Positions 37,129 to 51,591 are shown, counted from the stretch's first letter. The stretch: DNA of 64,000 nucleotides from Hydractinia symbiolongicarpus (GCF_029227915.1 NC_079886.1:10189501-10253500), one strand, 5' to 3'. Notes: generated by a model not told the origin, from the sequence alone. Numbers and translations: made by a program.

Positions 37129-39711
37129 TGAATATTATGCTTAGCAATCTCTTGACATCTTTCAGGTTGAAATCTTGCCTTTAGCCTGGTAGTGAAAAAT
37201 TTATTTAAATATTTAAGAATTTTTTTTTTATATTTTCATGCATCCCTGGGTTTTACTTTTTTTATGATTAAATGTTGGTCGTGTAGAAGATTACAACACA
37301 GTCTATCTTTGTGCCATGCGCAATTTCGCGAGGAAGCTCAATTCGATATGGGAGGGTTCAGTTTTTGTAACACAAGCCCACACGATTAAAAGAGATTAGT
37401 GCTCAGTTTTCTATTAGGATTCCATCACAGTCTTGCTAATTTGTTTTTATGGCTTGCACAGGCGAGATTAGTCGTTGAGTAACCGAGAGTGGTAGCTAAA
37501 ATGGCGAGTTTGGTATCTCGTGATAGTACCGCATCGCATGCTGCGAAACCATAACAAAGTGATTTATTATTTTTGCAAAAAAACTTGAATAACAAAGGCC
37601 AAGTGACAGCTGTAAGAAATTATTTCTGGATCAGTAATTGTGATTGTTTTGATTCGTGACGTAAGATGCTACAAATTGCTTCTATTATGGGAAAAGATTT
37701 TACAAATACCTGAATGAATACACATCAGATCGAACAATCAGATATACGCAAAATCGCGTTTAGAGAGTAATTACAACATTTTGCGATAATTGCAAGATAA
37801 AAATTGCGTTAAAATAATAACATGTTGTTTTGTATTAAGCTTCTTGTAGATGACAATAAATATAAAGCATGAACACAACTTTTCCTGTATTCTTCCTACC
37901 GCGGAAACAGCAATTTTACTGGATGCCATTCGTAAAAAAGGGTTCAACTCACGCTTGGAAAAATTTTGTTGTCAGTAGTAGTCTTGATTTTTCCGACAAT
38001 GTCTCGGCTCATTGCAATCTAGTACTGCACAATTCTGAGCACTTGCTGTCGTGCCGTTGAGCCACTACCCCCTTATATGAACAATATTGAGCAAAAAACG
38101 TCTTCTAACATTACGATGCGATAGAATACTAGAATGCCTGAAAAATTCATCCAAAACTTATTTGATTTGGTGCCATACCCTTTGCTACGTATGATAGAGT
38201 TTTTCTGACTTTCGCACTGGCTGAAAAAGGCCGAAAAACAGGTGTGGCTCTAAAGGCACTGTGGTGTAGTTTCTATAAGGTCTAGACCGCGTAATGAAAA
38301 AAAAGAATTTTTATGAATTGAAGTCCGCGAACTGAAGCGCAGTTTATAATGCAAAAATAGGGCAAAGAGTTTTTTTGTCGGTCGAGTAACTCAAGAACAA
38401 AACACCAACAAAAGAATCAACTTATTTAATGCATAGGACGTATTAATGTCTACAAACAAATGATATTAAAAAGGAATGTAACACATGACCGCTGTGATAT
38501 ATCTTAGCAAGTACGGTTAATCGAGAGAAAAACACTTAAAGTTTATCATTTTGTATTTTACGAATGGTAAAGCGACTGAAGGAGGTGTCACGCAATCGTT
38601 TGATTTATGTTGTAGTTTGGTTTGGACATGTAAACTATTTCCCTTTTAAACCAATACAACACAGTTTTCGCTTTAAAGACGAAACTAACTTGTCATTTGG
38701 GGTTGTGGGCTTTTTATATAAGGAACCCTGGGTATGGGGTTGAAACAACGTCTAAAAAAAGTCGACGCTCGAAAACAACCGCAAAACGACAAATATTGCA
38801 TCGATATTGCATACAGCCATGTTGGAAACACGGGCTACTCCATTCCTAATTCCAGGAGCTCTACCCCTCAAGAATTTTATTATGACTCCCTACCGGAAAA
38901 CAAGTATTAAAAAAAATAACTTATCCCCTGTCTTTTCTGGAGCCAGTGGTTAGTACCCAATAATTTTGGAATTATCGCGTACTACTCGATTTATAAAAAC
39001 TCACTTGCCCTAAATATTTAAGGGGATTCCCCTAGGATATGATGACGTTTTATTTATTGTGCCGAAGAAGGGCAGAAAAAGAAGTAATCTTTTAAAATGT
39101 TTACGTATAATTTTTTCTTTGTTACCTTGGGCACTTTCTACTGTAAAATCTTTAAAAATATTTCCAAGCAGCGAAGATGTATGTTTTTCCAAAGTGACTA
39201 TGCTGGGCAGACATCTAATTTTTGACGACATTTTTAGTTTAAAACTTCGTGCAACTGCAACACTGCCATATCAATTTTTTTCTGACTTGTATTTTAAATT
39301 TTCGCAAACATAAAAGTTTGCTTTAATATGCAAAAAGAAGAAGAAAAACAAATATCAAGACCGGTAATTCCCTGAATGGTGAGGATTCCTTTAAATAACA
39401 TGAATGAAATGTACATTCCCTAAAGGCCAATCAAATTGCCTGAACAAATTTTCTTATCCAATTGACACAGGGTATAATGACCACGTGATGTAATGTTCTG
39501 AGGTTAATTCACTTTTTTTTGGAGACATCATCCGAGCTGTGTATTTGCTGCGGAAAAGCTCAACACGCAAAGTGGTGTACACCTACACAAAGCATAAGTT
39601 TCAAATTAGAGTTATATTTATATAGATATAGCTAGTACTTCATCCTAATTTACAGTTTGTTGGCCATATTGGTTTCAGACAGCTTTTGTATGGAAGCTTC
39701 ATCAAACGGAC

Positions 39712-42700
39712 ATGGCTGCTCAACGTCCTAAACGTAACAATTCCCCTATAAATTCTAAGTGTCAGCCATTAAAGGCAACAGTCCCTTTGTCCTCACTTGT
39801 ACGAACCACAAGTCCAACAAGACGAAGAACGAGTCCGTCATCACCAGTACTTCCACCTGACAAAAGAAATAGAATAAGGAGGAGCCCAGATGTCCAACCA
39901 AATGAACATAGAGCTCTTCTTTCCCCGTTGGGTTCTAAAGGTTTGATTTTCATTGTTTTGTTTCTTATTTTTTTCACTTTTTTTTTTGTTTTTATTTTTT
40001 TCATCTGTACCCTAAACTATAATCTAAACGTTTTTTATAACAAGCATGAGGTATGCACTTTATGACAAAATAAAAATGGCTGGCCCCCAGCTACCTGTTC
40101 TTTGTTCAATGCCCTGTCCTGAGGCATGCATTGTTGTTCCACTCCACCCAATGCATGGATTTTTATTTCATTCAGCATCTTTAGGTCACACCCGAAGAAC
40201 AAAACTAGAGCATTTTTATACTAAAGAGTTTGACCAATTTTAGGGGAATAAATTCACGAAAAGTAGGGCATAAATTTGTAAAGATTAGCAGCTAAATAAT
40301 TTTCTTAATGCCTTTGACTGGTTTCTTTAAAAAATCACCTCAAAGTAAGTCAAAATTTGAAAATTCACCACTTTCAAGCATTTGCGTGTAGAATTGCTTG
40401 TGTGGAAAAAACACTTTACGCATTGACTGGTCCCACTTTGTTTGATTGCAAAAAAATTTTATATATATTTTTAAAGGAAAACAAAAAATATACATTCTTA
40501 CATATCACAGAAACAATATGGCTTAAAAAGTTCAAATTTTCCCCAAACAGCAATAACTGTTGCCGACATTATTGAACAAAAGCCAACTTGTTTGTACATA
40601 TTTTGGTGATTTGTGGTGTCATAATGCATGCATAGCTCAACAAGCTGTAAGACAAGAAAGTTTCCTCGCATCGTTGCCTTGAGGTGATTTAAATGTATCA
40701 CAATCATCCCAATCACATGTTGAGTCAGTATTGAGTAAGAAGTTCACAGTTTCATACACCCAGGAACATGGATATAGGAAAGAGGAATTAAAAAAGTGCC
40801 AATGTAAGCCATTACATCGGAAGTTTCAAGCGAAGAAGACAAGTTAGTTACAATAGAACAATAAATTTGCACTAGTGCATTGTCATTTTAAGAATAAAAT
40901 ACCATAAAAATAGGTAAAGAAAAGCTACTAATTTTAAAACATGAGATTAATCTCAAAAATCACAAAAGACATAAAGTCCGTCTTGCTCATTCAGAATGCG
41001 TTTGTTTGAACATTTACATAATTACACAAATATGTAATTTCTCCAAACAGGAACAGGAGACTGATATAACACTTAACCTTAAAATTTGGAACCAAGGTCA
41101 ACTAATGTAAAAAAATTGTTATCAATAGTCCTCCTTTCATATATCTAGGCAGACATCTATTTTGTCTGGAATAAAAGAGGCCTGCTTATTATTATTTTGA
41201 TTTTCTGAACCTTTCCGTTTTGTGTGGGATATTACCAAAATATAATTCAGGGAAAAGAATATCAGAGGAACATCTTCAAATACAAGAGCAGAAATAAATA
41301 GAAAGACTGCAAAATGAATATACTATAGTAGTCAAAGCTAGAATGTAATGCAGGGCAATTTTCAACTAGGTGGTCTGCAACGTGCTGAGCATGGATGGCT
41401 ATTGGTTTTTAAACAACAATAGCTACTTATTAATCCACTTTGAATGTTATTTTTTGATTTCCACTTGCCAAAAGCAGTAAAAAAAGAGCACGCAAAAGTT
41501 TTAACAGAAAAAAATCCGTAAACATGAATGCTCAACATAGAAAGTTGTTGCTGTTAAAAAATAAATCTTCTTTGCTGTTGCTGAGAGAAGATAACAAAAA
41601 AAGGTAGTATACAAAAGGGTTTTGGATGCGACAGCTGTATCAAGAATGTAAACTAAAAGGAGATGTCAACCTTCTTGTTTACGATATGAAATTGTATGGC
41701 AGTCATTTTTTTTTTTAATTTTCAAATATTACCCACACATCTTTAAACTCCTTTATCTTGGGTGGTTTTTTTAATTACAAAAAATGAGTGAAGGTTGACT
41801 ATTGCTGCAAATTATTAAATGAGTCCTGCTGTTGTTGGGCAGATAATTTATGAAACGTATCTTGCAGTTTGGGATCGCAAGGGGTTATCCCAACAGTGAA
41901 GCTGATTGGGAATGGAATCCTCACTAATTTAAAATAAAATAAAATTTACTAATGATCTGGAAGTGATAGATGGAAAACATTTTCTCATGCACGATCTGGT
42001 TCAACCTTTTTTTAACTACAAAAACATTTAAGTATTGTATTGGGGGCTGTTTTCAGTGCACATTACAATTTTTTACCAGGAATTTAGGGTTTGCAATTGA
42101 AGAAAATAGCCTAAATATTACCAAGCAGTGAGGGACACAACTCTACGTTTTTGTTGTAGATGATGCAATCAGGTTAAAGCTGCATTATGATGAAACTCTA
42201 CTCCTTTAAATTTGTAAACAGAAAAATCTATGGACTTTCCAGAGCAGGGAGGGTGGTAGAGAATGTATTTATTATAACTGCAAGTCATTTCCAGAGTTTT
42301 TTGGAGACTGACTATTGCTAAAGTTGCAACAGTAATGGCAATGTTTCACATAATTTTTTGACTTCCTTATTGTTTTTGTGCCAGAAGAATGGAAAAAGAT
42401 AACGCCAATATTTAGGGGGTTACAAGACTTAACACATGTTTCTTCCAACACCTATTCAGAAAATTCAGCCACAGTTTATGATAAATAGAATAAATATTAA
42501 AGGAAGCTGTTGAATGGCAATGGGACATGGTTACAAAAATTAGATAAACCTGATGAGATAATAAACTATATACACAGTTTTTATAAGAGACCTAAGCATT
42601 GGATTTAGCCTGAAGTTTCTTAAAATTTTTATAATTTAGCCTTTTTGAGCCCGGAGTTTCTTATAGACTGGTTTCTTATAAAAAAAACTTGGATTGCACA

Positions 42701-45700
42701 TGTAATGCAACTATTGAACTTTCAAACTTATGATTAAAATTGAAACGGAAAAATGCCTAACAAACTTTCAGATAGCATAATTTGTGTTTCCGAGCTGCAC
42801 CATCTGAAAGAGTGCTCAAGTGGTAGCCAGGGATATATTTTAGGAAGACTCGTTGCCCGAAAAAACAACCCCCTAAAACAAAAAATTGCTTTGTGTTCTT
42901 GCTACAAATCTTTTTGTTCCATATACGTATATAGTATACATAACTATTTTAGTTAAAATAACATGTATATTTAAAAAGTTGGAACAAAATGTTGCCCAAT
43001 AAAATCCTGCTATGGTGACAATGGAGGTGGTTATAGTAAAGAAAAAACATCTTAATTTGATTGTAGGTCAATATTTGCTGAAGGACTACATGGTTGGCTT
43101 TGTTGATTTGTTTGATTAAAATCAGATCTTTGAAAGTTGGAAATAGAGTTCAACTGAGTACTGTTTGCTAAAGTACAGTGCTCGATGGTTATATGTTGCT
43201 GATTGTTGGTAGACTCCAAGTTTTTTATATAAAAAAATCACAAGCTCAAAACGCTGACATGTTAGCAATCATGATGCTGCAGATTTTGTCATTCTATTTC
43301 TTGCATCTAGACAATTTTTCAGGTTATTTTTCGAAGATTTAAATTGCTTCTTTAAAAATTCAACTAAAAAGGAAAGAAGTTGACATTATGTACCATAAAT
43401 TACTGACAAATAAATTACTTTGGGTGATGCCAAAATGGCAGAAAAACATATATTTTTATGTATTAACAAGATAAAGAGTAGTATGATAATTTTATCCTTA
43501 ACGTATATTTATTTTGTAGTATTAACAAATGTTAAAGTCGAACAACAAGCAAATGGAAGGCTTACTAAATATAATAACTATCATACGTATATGTGTGCGC
43601 ATTTATTTTGAGCTATGCAGATCAATAGGATCTGCACTCTAACAGACAATATGGTGCAACATCCAATGTCCCACACAGTGTAGCAGTATACTCTGGTATA
43701 CTTGTTTGTGGGTTTTATAAGCAGCTTCTGTTGCAAGAATAAATAGCCTATTACTTCAAAACACATTATCGGAAAACAATCTCGGCCAGAATCTGAGATC
43801 TAAAACTTTAGTGTGTAATGAAAAATTTTCTTTTCAGCTGCAAAGTCTACTTCTTAGATAAAAAATTCCTTTTCAAACTATTGTTTGAGTCGTTTGTTGG
43901 TTGACTATCAGGCTCTAAATCTTGCAATTCTGCTCCAGCAGCTTCCAAGATTGTTGATCTGACTAATAATGTATGTTCGCTAGCTATCTTGAATTAAAAA
44001 TGTCAATTTTCATGGCCCTTGTATAAAGTCTCTTGGCCTTGCTACATTTTTATTAGACAGCGATTCAGAATGAGCATAAAAGTGAAGTCAACTTTTTATA
44101 TGGCACTGAGCGGTCTGCTTTAGTGGAAATAAATACTAAATACTATAGCTCTCATGCTCAGTGCATTCTAAAACGTGTACTTGAAAATTAACTTATCAAT
44201 CAAAAATGGACAGAAAAGAAATATGACCACAGTCAAGAAAATAGAAATCACTAAACCAACAAATATTAGAATGACTTGTTGAGGCCTGAAAACCACATTT
44301 ATCAATACCTCTTCATTAATCGCATCATTGCCTAATATTTTTATATTTCATTTCCCTGTGATGCCTTGACTAATAGTGTAAGTAGTATTAGAAGAAGTTA
44401 GAAAAAAGCAATCATAACTCTGCATACCAATAATGTTAAAAGTCTTGTAAAGAAACATTGAAATTGATGTTAATTAAAGTCACAAGAGTAATTGACATTT
44501 TAAGGTAAGATCAAGAGTCAAATATTCTTTCTTGTAAGTTTAACCGTGCTTTATCAACTGTTTGCGATTGCTGAGTGCTGACATTGATTAGAAATGCTGA
44601 ATGTGAACATTTGAATTAGTTCAGAAATGTAATTTCAAGGTACATGCGTGTCAGGGTGTTAAACTTTAATACAATAGAAGTGCAATAACTAATCAGTGCA
44701 TAATTAGACAGCATACAACCAAACATTCAGTCAAACATTTGCACAAGCAAAGACTCTGTCAAGTGGGATAATATTTGAGTAAATTCTTGCTCTGCCTGTT
44801 CACAAAAACTTCCAGCTAAGCTATTAGTTCATATTACGTACACATTAATTTCTTCCTAAGGGCACAAATTGGGAGAGTGGAATTGGGTGTGCTGCTTTTG
44901 AGTCTTAATTGTGCATGTAAAACCAATTTCACACGTGCAAACTAATTACAAAAATCACCTGCTTGAACACTGTAAAAACAATTTTTCTGTTCGGTTTGCT
45001 GTACTGTAGCATTTTCTTCATTGAATAAACAACAACAAAATGGATGCTTTAACATCCTACAGGAAATTTAGATAACAATAAAACAAAGGACTTCTTTCTT
45101 TGAAGATCTGTTCTGCATAAAATTTGCACAAAAAAATTTCTGCTACAGATATTTTATTAATTTCATTAAACTTTATGAAAGGAAATTAAATTTTTTCAAT
45201 TAGCTCTAAAACCATAGGAAAGAGAGAACACAGGTAAATCAGAGAGTTTAAAAGAGGAGAGGTAATGGTTGCTAAAAAATGCTTTTATTTGCATTGACTT
45301 TATGTGTAGCCCTGGCTATTTATTTCCCAGAACAAAAAATGAACATTTGAACTATTGCAAATATCTTTAAGAAAAAAATGATGTGGCCACCACCTGTCAG
45401 TGACCAGAGACTGTAAGGATTCTTAATATCTGTTTGTCCCGAAAATATTGCACAGTTTAATTGAAGATTAAAAACCCTTCTTACACCTCGTTAAACCATG
45501 ATTCAAAAATCACGATTGTGTTTAATTTATTCACCATAAATTTATAAGGGAAAATAAAAAAAATTTTTAGTATAACAGTTTTTCAGATTGCCTCAACTTA
45601 CCAAAGTATTTTGTATATACTAATGATAGGGCAATCCAAAAATCTTTTATATACATCTCATAACCTGGAGTTTAAAATAGGCAGATCTCTGAACATGACC

Positions 45701-48700
45701 ACAAACTTTATAAACAAAAAAGTACAAAAAGGAAACAGTCAACAGATGCTTTTAAGCAGTCTTTGTTGTCAACTTGATCTATCAATCTATGGTTACCTAC
45801 ATTGCCATTCTTGAACTTAAATTAGACTGGTCTTAATATCCTCAACATGAACTTCTATAAGCAATAGAAATTTTTCTGTGAAAGATTATTTAGACGGAAA
45901 TGTTTATTTTTTTAAACAATACAATGATAATCTTCTTAATTTGGTTATAATATGTTTGTTGGTCATTTTCTTACATGAGAGAAATGGTTTTTAGCCAATT
46001 TTCTTTGGAAATCGGTAAATAATTTGATAACTTTATGTTTAAACAATTGATTAGTAATAGTAATTTGTAGTTGCAATTGACTTACTTCGCAATAATTACC
46101 TTGCTTTTTTATTTCAGTGCATCTGTTCAAGCCTGTGAACAAGAGCAAAGTAGCGAAAAATATAATCAGACGAACAAACTCACTAGAAACACTTTCAAGT
46201 TCATATATAAATGGTCAATGGCCACGAGAAAGTTCATCCTCAAATACACCTACAACGAGCCCTCCAATAATCTCAAATAACAAAGCAACTCAGGTAATTC
46301 ATAGACTTCCTTTTTCTTTATTTCAACTTGCACGTTCAGTGTGATTAGGCATTTTGTCCACAAAAGGCTCAAAAATGCCACAGGTAACCTGAGCTTGGAA
46401 CGCAATGTTGTTTAGAGTTTTGGAAAAAACATGAAGGATGGATTACTGTTTCCTTGACTAATAAATATTCCTTAAATGTTCTCTTGTGGTAGAAGTAATA
46501 TAAAGGAATATGAATACAAATAAAACAATGTGTATAGTCATATTTGCTGGAAAGGTTAAAATGAAAAAAAACACTTTTTTCAGAGAGCAAATTTTCACAA
46601 TACAAAAAAACTCCTCTTGTTATTTCTTGCATCCCTCCAATTTTTAATTTAGAGTCCATCTGAAAAGCTGACGACTTAAAATATTTTTTCTTAAGTATTC
46701 TAAAATAGGAATTTTATCCGATTTTGTGTACAATTTTTTTTCTTGGTTAATGTTGGAATTTCAGAGTTATACAAAATTTTGTTTGTATGTATTATAATTC
46801 ATTACGATCTTAATTTATTATTTGGAAACCGTAAAATCATATGAAGATACTTCAAAAACTACCATATACTTAATTACTAGTTACCCTATTATGTTACTTA
46901 TCTTTTAATGGCTGATGACACGAAGATCAAAGATAAGAGAACTATGACCATCCCTAAAACGTTTATCTTAAATTATTCTGTTTATTTCACAGCACTGAAA
47001 TTTCAAGGCCTTGTTGAAAGCGCATCCTTTTGATCAGTCAAAATAGATTTAAGGGGCCTAAAATCTGGTCCTTATGTTTGATCTTATCACAAATACCATG
47101 GTGTAAACATAATGTAACTGTAATTTTTTATTTTGACATTAAATTTTTTATCTTTTTATTTAGACACCAATTCAATGGGATGAGAGTGCTAACGAAGAAA
47201 CCGTACAACTCTCCTTAGATCAAAGAAAATCATCTGCTATAGGAGCTGCAGGATCCAAAGAGGTTTGTTAAACTTGCATGAAAAATACGTTGTCAACTTA
47301 TTTTGACAACATATCTTTTATGTCTGCTTTTTCTTTACTTCCTTAATAATTTAAATTTTTTAAATTTTTAATAAGTTGTTTGAGAGACATTTGTCGAAGT
47401 CTTAAAGTAAAGTGTTAGTGACATGGTGACCAGAATGCTAAAAAGGTCCAAGTATTTGTCAATTTTTAAATTGTTTTCAACATACTAAACTTGGAGTCCA
47501 TCATTGCTTAAAAGACAGCACTCTCAACAAGTCTAAACAATAAAATGTGCATGTAGAAAAAGTCTAACCAAACACATATGTTGAAACTTTTTACAGGTGT
47601 TAGCTATAAACTACAGATCTAAACTAAAAATATTTTTTGACCTACACTTTATGTGACTCTCATTGATTGAATAAAACTTTTAAAACTGTATAGATATTTC
47701 GTCAATGTTTTCAACGTAACAAGCAGCAATCCCAACCAATCCATGGAAAGCAATCTCCTGTGCAAGGTGATCATTCTGCTGTCAGCCAATACTACTCGAC
47801 TGCATACATAGCATCTAAACCAGTTGCAATACCACAAGTCCCATCTAGTCCAAAATATCCTAGCTTACATACAAGGAGAAGTGTGGAAGGTCTCAATATA
47901 GAATTAGAAGGATTGGATCTGGATGCAAAGGATGAATATGTGAGTTTAAATAAGCTTATGTTTTTACTTATAAAGGCATTTCTTTTTATTTTATTATTTA
48001 TAGGTTGCATGTTGACTCTTAATGACACTTGATGTTCCAGACTTTTTTGGTTCTTTAAAAACATTTTTGTCACTCCCTGCGCCATTTATTATTAAAAAAG
48101 AGCTTAGTATTTTAATGCAAGTTGACAACCCCTTCCACAAAACCATTAGGATTATACATCCACCAAATGGTCAGGGTGGCCACGTCTCCTCTAATGTCCT
48201 CTTTTTTTAAAAACCTTCTCTAAAGTCCTCTATTGTCTTATAAAAAGTTAAAAGAAGTTAATAATGTGAAAACTGTGAATCTTCTCTTTAAATCTTACTT
48301 TTTAAAAAGGTACACTGATAACAGTTTGATGGGTGTACATGGATTTTACAATTTTTATAGTTATTAACTGTTAGTTATAAACTATTTCAATTGTTTTTTA
48401 ATCATTTATTCTGAAAGTAATACTTTCTTAAACATATTTGTTCTTGACATCAGGAATTGATAAAACTAAAAAAAAACCTAAGAAGTTAAAAAAAGTTAAT
48501 TCTCTAAAATTCTTTATCTTGTTCAAAAAAAAATTATTTTTGTGATAAAAATCATCTAAATTTAGTACAAAAGAGCCTTTAAAATCCTCTAAAATCCAAA
48601 TTTTGCTTGAAAAAAAATTGGTGGCCACCCTGATGATATTTCCTTGTTGTCTTTAAATACTATATTTCTTTCTTTTATCCATCAGTTTGTTTAGAAGATT

Positions 48701-50650
48701 TTGTTATTTTTCAATGATCGAATCTGCTTTTAATTTTTTTTCTCATAATTTCTTTACATTTGATATTAATTTGTTGGTCGCAACAAAATATGCTGAAAAA
48801 TGAGCCAAATTTCTCCCTACCTCACATTCCTTTTTTTGCTTTTATTTGAAGAATGGACATTCTTTGATGTTTTAATAGCTTTTTTTTCAACCCCTGAACT
48901 CTTTCTTTCTGCTATATTACACTTAATACACTAGAAAAATATTATGTCACTCAAACAGCGATTAATAAGCAAGCCAGGATGTACAGTTTCAATTGCAATC
49001 TGCACATGTAGGTGACACAATTGTTTGTTTTCTTATAGGTGTTCGCTCGTACACCTCCCGAAGGTCGACGCCCACCTGTCCCAGGTATTGTAGCAAAAAA
49101 TGTTGATATGCATACTCAAACTTCGAATGGTTGGATCGACTCTAATACTAGTAACACTCCAAACAGCACAAAAGATAAGAGAAGCCATTCACTATCACCA
49201 TCCTGGCCAAGCGAGAACATTTCACCAACCAAGGAGCCCACCACACCTAATCGTAGCCTTTCCGCTGGTTCCACAGTCAGTGAAAGAGGATCACCTGAAA
49301 CCTCTTCATTGGTTCCGAAGTATGCTTCTTCTCCAAAGCCGAATAATTCATTTTGGTTTGCTAGAGGTCCCCCAGATGGTGCTGAGAAAATTATGTTGAG
49401 CGTCGAAGATATAGAAAGGTACGTTTAGTAGAAATGTTCTTTACACAATACTCAACAATTCTTAGAAATGGATAGAGTGTTTAGAGATCACAAAAAATAT
49501 GTTTGTTTGTCATAACTGGATTTCTTAATGAATAGTAGGAATAAAATCAGTCTATTTAACGTAAATTTTTACAAACTGAATAAAATTTCCAATAAAATAT
49601 AAGTTCTGTCTTTAAAATTCACCATTTTCGCCTCCGTTTCATAAACTTTGTAGGTAGGTAAAAATGTGTCGGCAGGTATTGCTAAACTTGCACAGTAACA
49701 TTCGTGAATTTTGCTTTATTTCACCATGAAGGATTTTAAATTCAAGACCTTAAAAGACAATTTATTATTAGACTCACTCAACATCATTCCTTTCAATGTT
49801 CTTAACACTCTCCTTCGTACCATATACAGTAACACTATCCCCCGTACTATATACAGTAACACTATCCTCCGTTTTTTAGTGATGCTAAGATGGGGTGCAG
49901 CTCATGTCCAGATACATCCAAAGTTACAATCCAGTTTAGTAAGGACTCGCCTTTTTGTTCTTTACAAATGGAATATCTGAAAAAGGTGTCATAAGACAGA
50001 AAACGTTTCGAAAGACAGCCAGTATGGAATGTGAGGTGTAAACACGGAGTGGTATGAATACATATATCTGAATCCGAATTTTTTTTTTGGAAGTATTTAT
50101 TGTGTTCGAACGCACAGACAGTTAATATCATAACTTATTATGTTCAGACATTGTTCATGAATCAGTTTTTACATATATACCTGGAAAAGTTTAAAGTGCA
50201 TTCAAACATATCACAAAATATATGCTTTGCTAGACATTGGAGAAGCTAAAGAGGTTATAAAGTGGACAACACTTTGTTTTTATTCTGATATCAACGTATC
50301 CGAGTTTGACTGATCGTGAAAAACGGACTTATTCGTTATGCCATTAGATTCTTCAGTCTTGCAAATTGAATATATTTCTGGTATGCGCATGATACTGTGT
50401 TTTTGTTTCATTTTTATGAAGTTTAAAGTTTCTTGGTGTTATATACCAAAAATAGCGTATATTATAGGCACTGCTGGTTTTTATTGAAAGATTTTTAACT
50501 ATAAATCCCCTACCTTGTACATTTCTCGTTTGTTTTTATATCACCTTTTGATCAAATGGCTTACTGTTGGTGGCATGAAGTGATCATACGGCCATTATGT
50601 GAAACATGGTCCCTGTCTCTATGTATTACAGATTAAATGAAGTTGAGTAG
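39712..50650 (+). CDS. FAM117: FAM117/GLCCI1 family protein
   Basis: Serine- and proline-rich, probably disordered protein of a family with no settled biochemical activity. Exons: 39712-39940, 46118-46293, 47164-47262, 47694-47939, 49039-49418, with phases 1,0,0,0,2. Family signatures in order are SPTRRRTSPSSP in exon 1, RRTNSLETL (94-102), YINGQWPR (106-113), KATQTPIQW (132-140), a glutamine-rich segment RQCFQRNKQQ in exon 4, PPEGRRPPVP (256-265) and PKYASSPKPNNS (343-354). The last exon is uncertain: a good acceptor at 50630-50631 leads in the right phase to a five-codon tail and stop at 50648-50650 (382 residues). Alternatively the frame at 51373-51591, whose VTFLPNALAQM resembles a C-terminal family motif, is the true end through an unfound exon. 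Confidence 0.87.
39941..46117 (+). other. Large intron 1 of the FAM117-like gene
   Basis: 6.2 kb of AT-rich sequence. No coding exon, RNA gene or structured repeat was recognised. Confidence 0.5.
48172..48632. mobile_element. Non-autonomous hAT-like element, 461 bp
   Basis: CAGGGTGGCCAC at 48172 and its exact reverse complement GTGGCCACCCTG ending at 48632 form 12 bp terminal repeats of a type common in hAT transposons. Both ends lead into TCCTCTAA-type words in opposite orientation. No clear 8 bp target duplication was seen. Lies in intron 4 of the FAM117-like gene. Confidence 0.75.
49816..49869 (+). repeat. Tandem duplication, period 27 bp
   Basis: CGTACCATATACAGTAACAC at 49816 repeats at 49843 with one change. 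In intron 5 (or the 3' region) of the FAM117-like gene. Confidence 0.85.
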
Positions 50651-51372
50651 ACCTGCTATTTTGATCGTCGAAATCGTTAGGGGTTATTCGTGTCACCCTT
50701 TCAACTAAATTTCTCAGAATACATCCATATTTTTCAGTAGTTATTTTGGTCAATTGATATAAGGAAAGTTTATCTGAGCTTGTAAATATTATATATGCAT
50801 TGTATGATATATGCAGTTTTAAAGTAGCTACTGATCATTGTTGTACTTGATTTGCTACTGGCTTCTACATCTTTATTTAAAAACCCTTTGTTTAGTACTT
50901 TAAGGATGACGATGCTAGGGCGTATGAAACTAATATATACCACTCATTGTCGGATCAGAAAGAATGCTAAAAATTTTAACTTCGTTTCAACTTGTTGATA
51001 GATTGTTTACTAAAACTAGTTTCTATCTTGTGAATTGTGCACTATCAAGTCCTTTTTCAAGATTCCAAGAAGAATTTTTCAGCTTTCAGATTTCACACCA
51101 GATAGCATTGTATAATATAATTGTACAGTTGCTATAAGAGAGACGTATTATCATGTGTCGCAAGTAAACATGTAAATAGAATAATTTTCGTGGTACGAGA
51201 CTGAGAAATAGGACTAAAGTTGTGTCTGGATAAAATTTTCCAATGTTTTACTATGTTTAGTGCTTTTTGTTTTTATTTTTTCAGTTAAATTGTTATTAAT
51301 ATTATATTATTATAGCCTTATTTATATGTTAACTATTAAAGAAAAGAGTTCTAAATTATGCATGTATACTAG

Positions 51373-51591
51373 ATGACATTTCTGTACTCAAATACATGTA
51401 CGGTTGACAAGAGAATTGACGTGCTTGTTCCTCTTAAAACAGTGACCTTCCTGCCTAATGCATTGGCACAAATGGTTTCTGGGGTAGATATTCCAGAGGG
51501 TGCGCAACAACAAATTTCTGAAAATTTTAACGCTCGTTTTAATTTATGTAGCCCCTGCCTTTTTTATATCCTTGTATATTTCTTGCTGTAA
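51373..51591 (+). CDS. Possible alternative terminal exon of the FAM117-like gene
   Basis: An open stretch whose middle (residues 17-55, from KRIDVLVP through VTFLPNALAQM to NFNARFN) has plausible coding character. VTFLP then A resembles the VNFIP then SAF motif near the C-terminus of vertebrate FAM117/GLCCI1. Acceptors at 51371-51372 or 51412 would start it in phase 0, whereas the strong donor at 49419 leaves phase 2, so an extra exon or a weaker donor at 49423 would be needed. It might be chance. Confidence 0.35.
   Translation: MTFLYSNTCTVDKRIDVLVPLKTVTFLPNALAQMVSGVDIPEGAQQQISENFNARFNLCSPCLFYILVYFLL

Larger units (their letters stand above)
33975..39711. other. Gene-poor intergenic region
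   Basis: Between the synaptotagmin-like and FAM117-like genes. It contains two small inverted-repeat elements (34406-34542 and about 36640-37128), a T run near 35270-35292 and a 55 bp duplication. The open frames have no recognisable domain. Confidence 0.5.

Noticed and set aside
37955-37970. tRNA B-box-like GGGTTCAACTC
   Set aside because: No matching A box or cloverleaf could be built, so no tRNA gene is called.
37869-38060. 63-codon frame
   Set aside because: Lies in a putative repeat fragment and shows no domain.
39762-40004. Minus-strand frame opposite FAM117-like exon 1
   Set aside because: Shadow of the coding exon on the plus strand.
49100-49399. Second plus-strand frame in FAM117-like exon 5
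   Set aside because: The other frame carries the family motifs and joins the neighbouring exons in phase.
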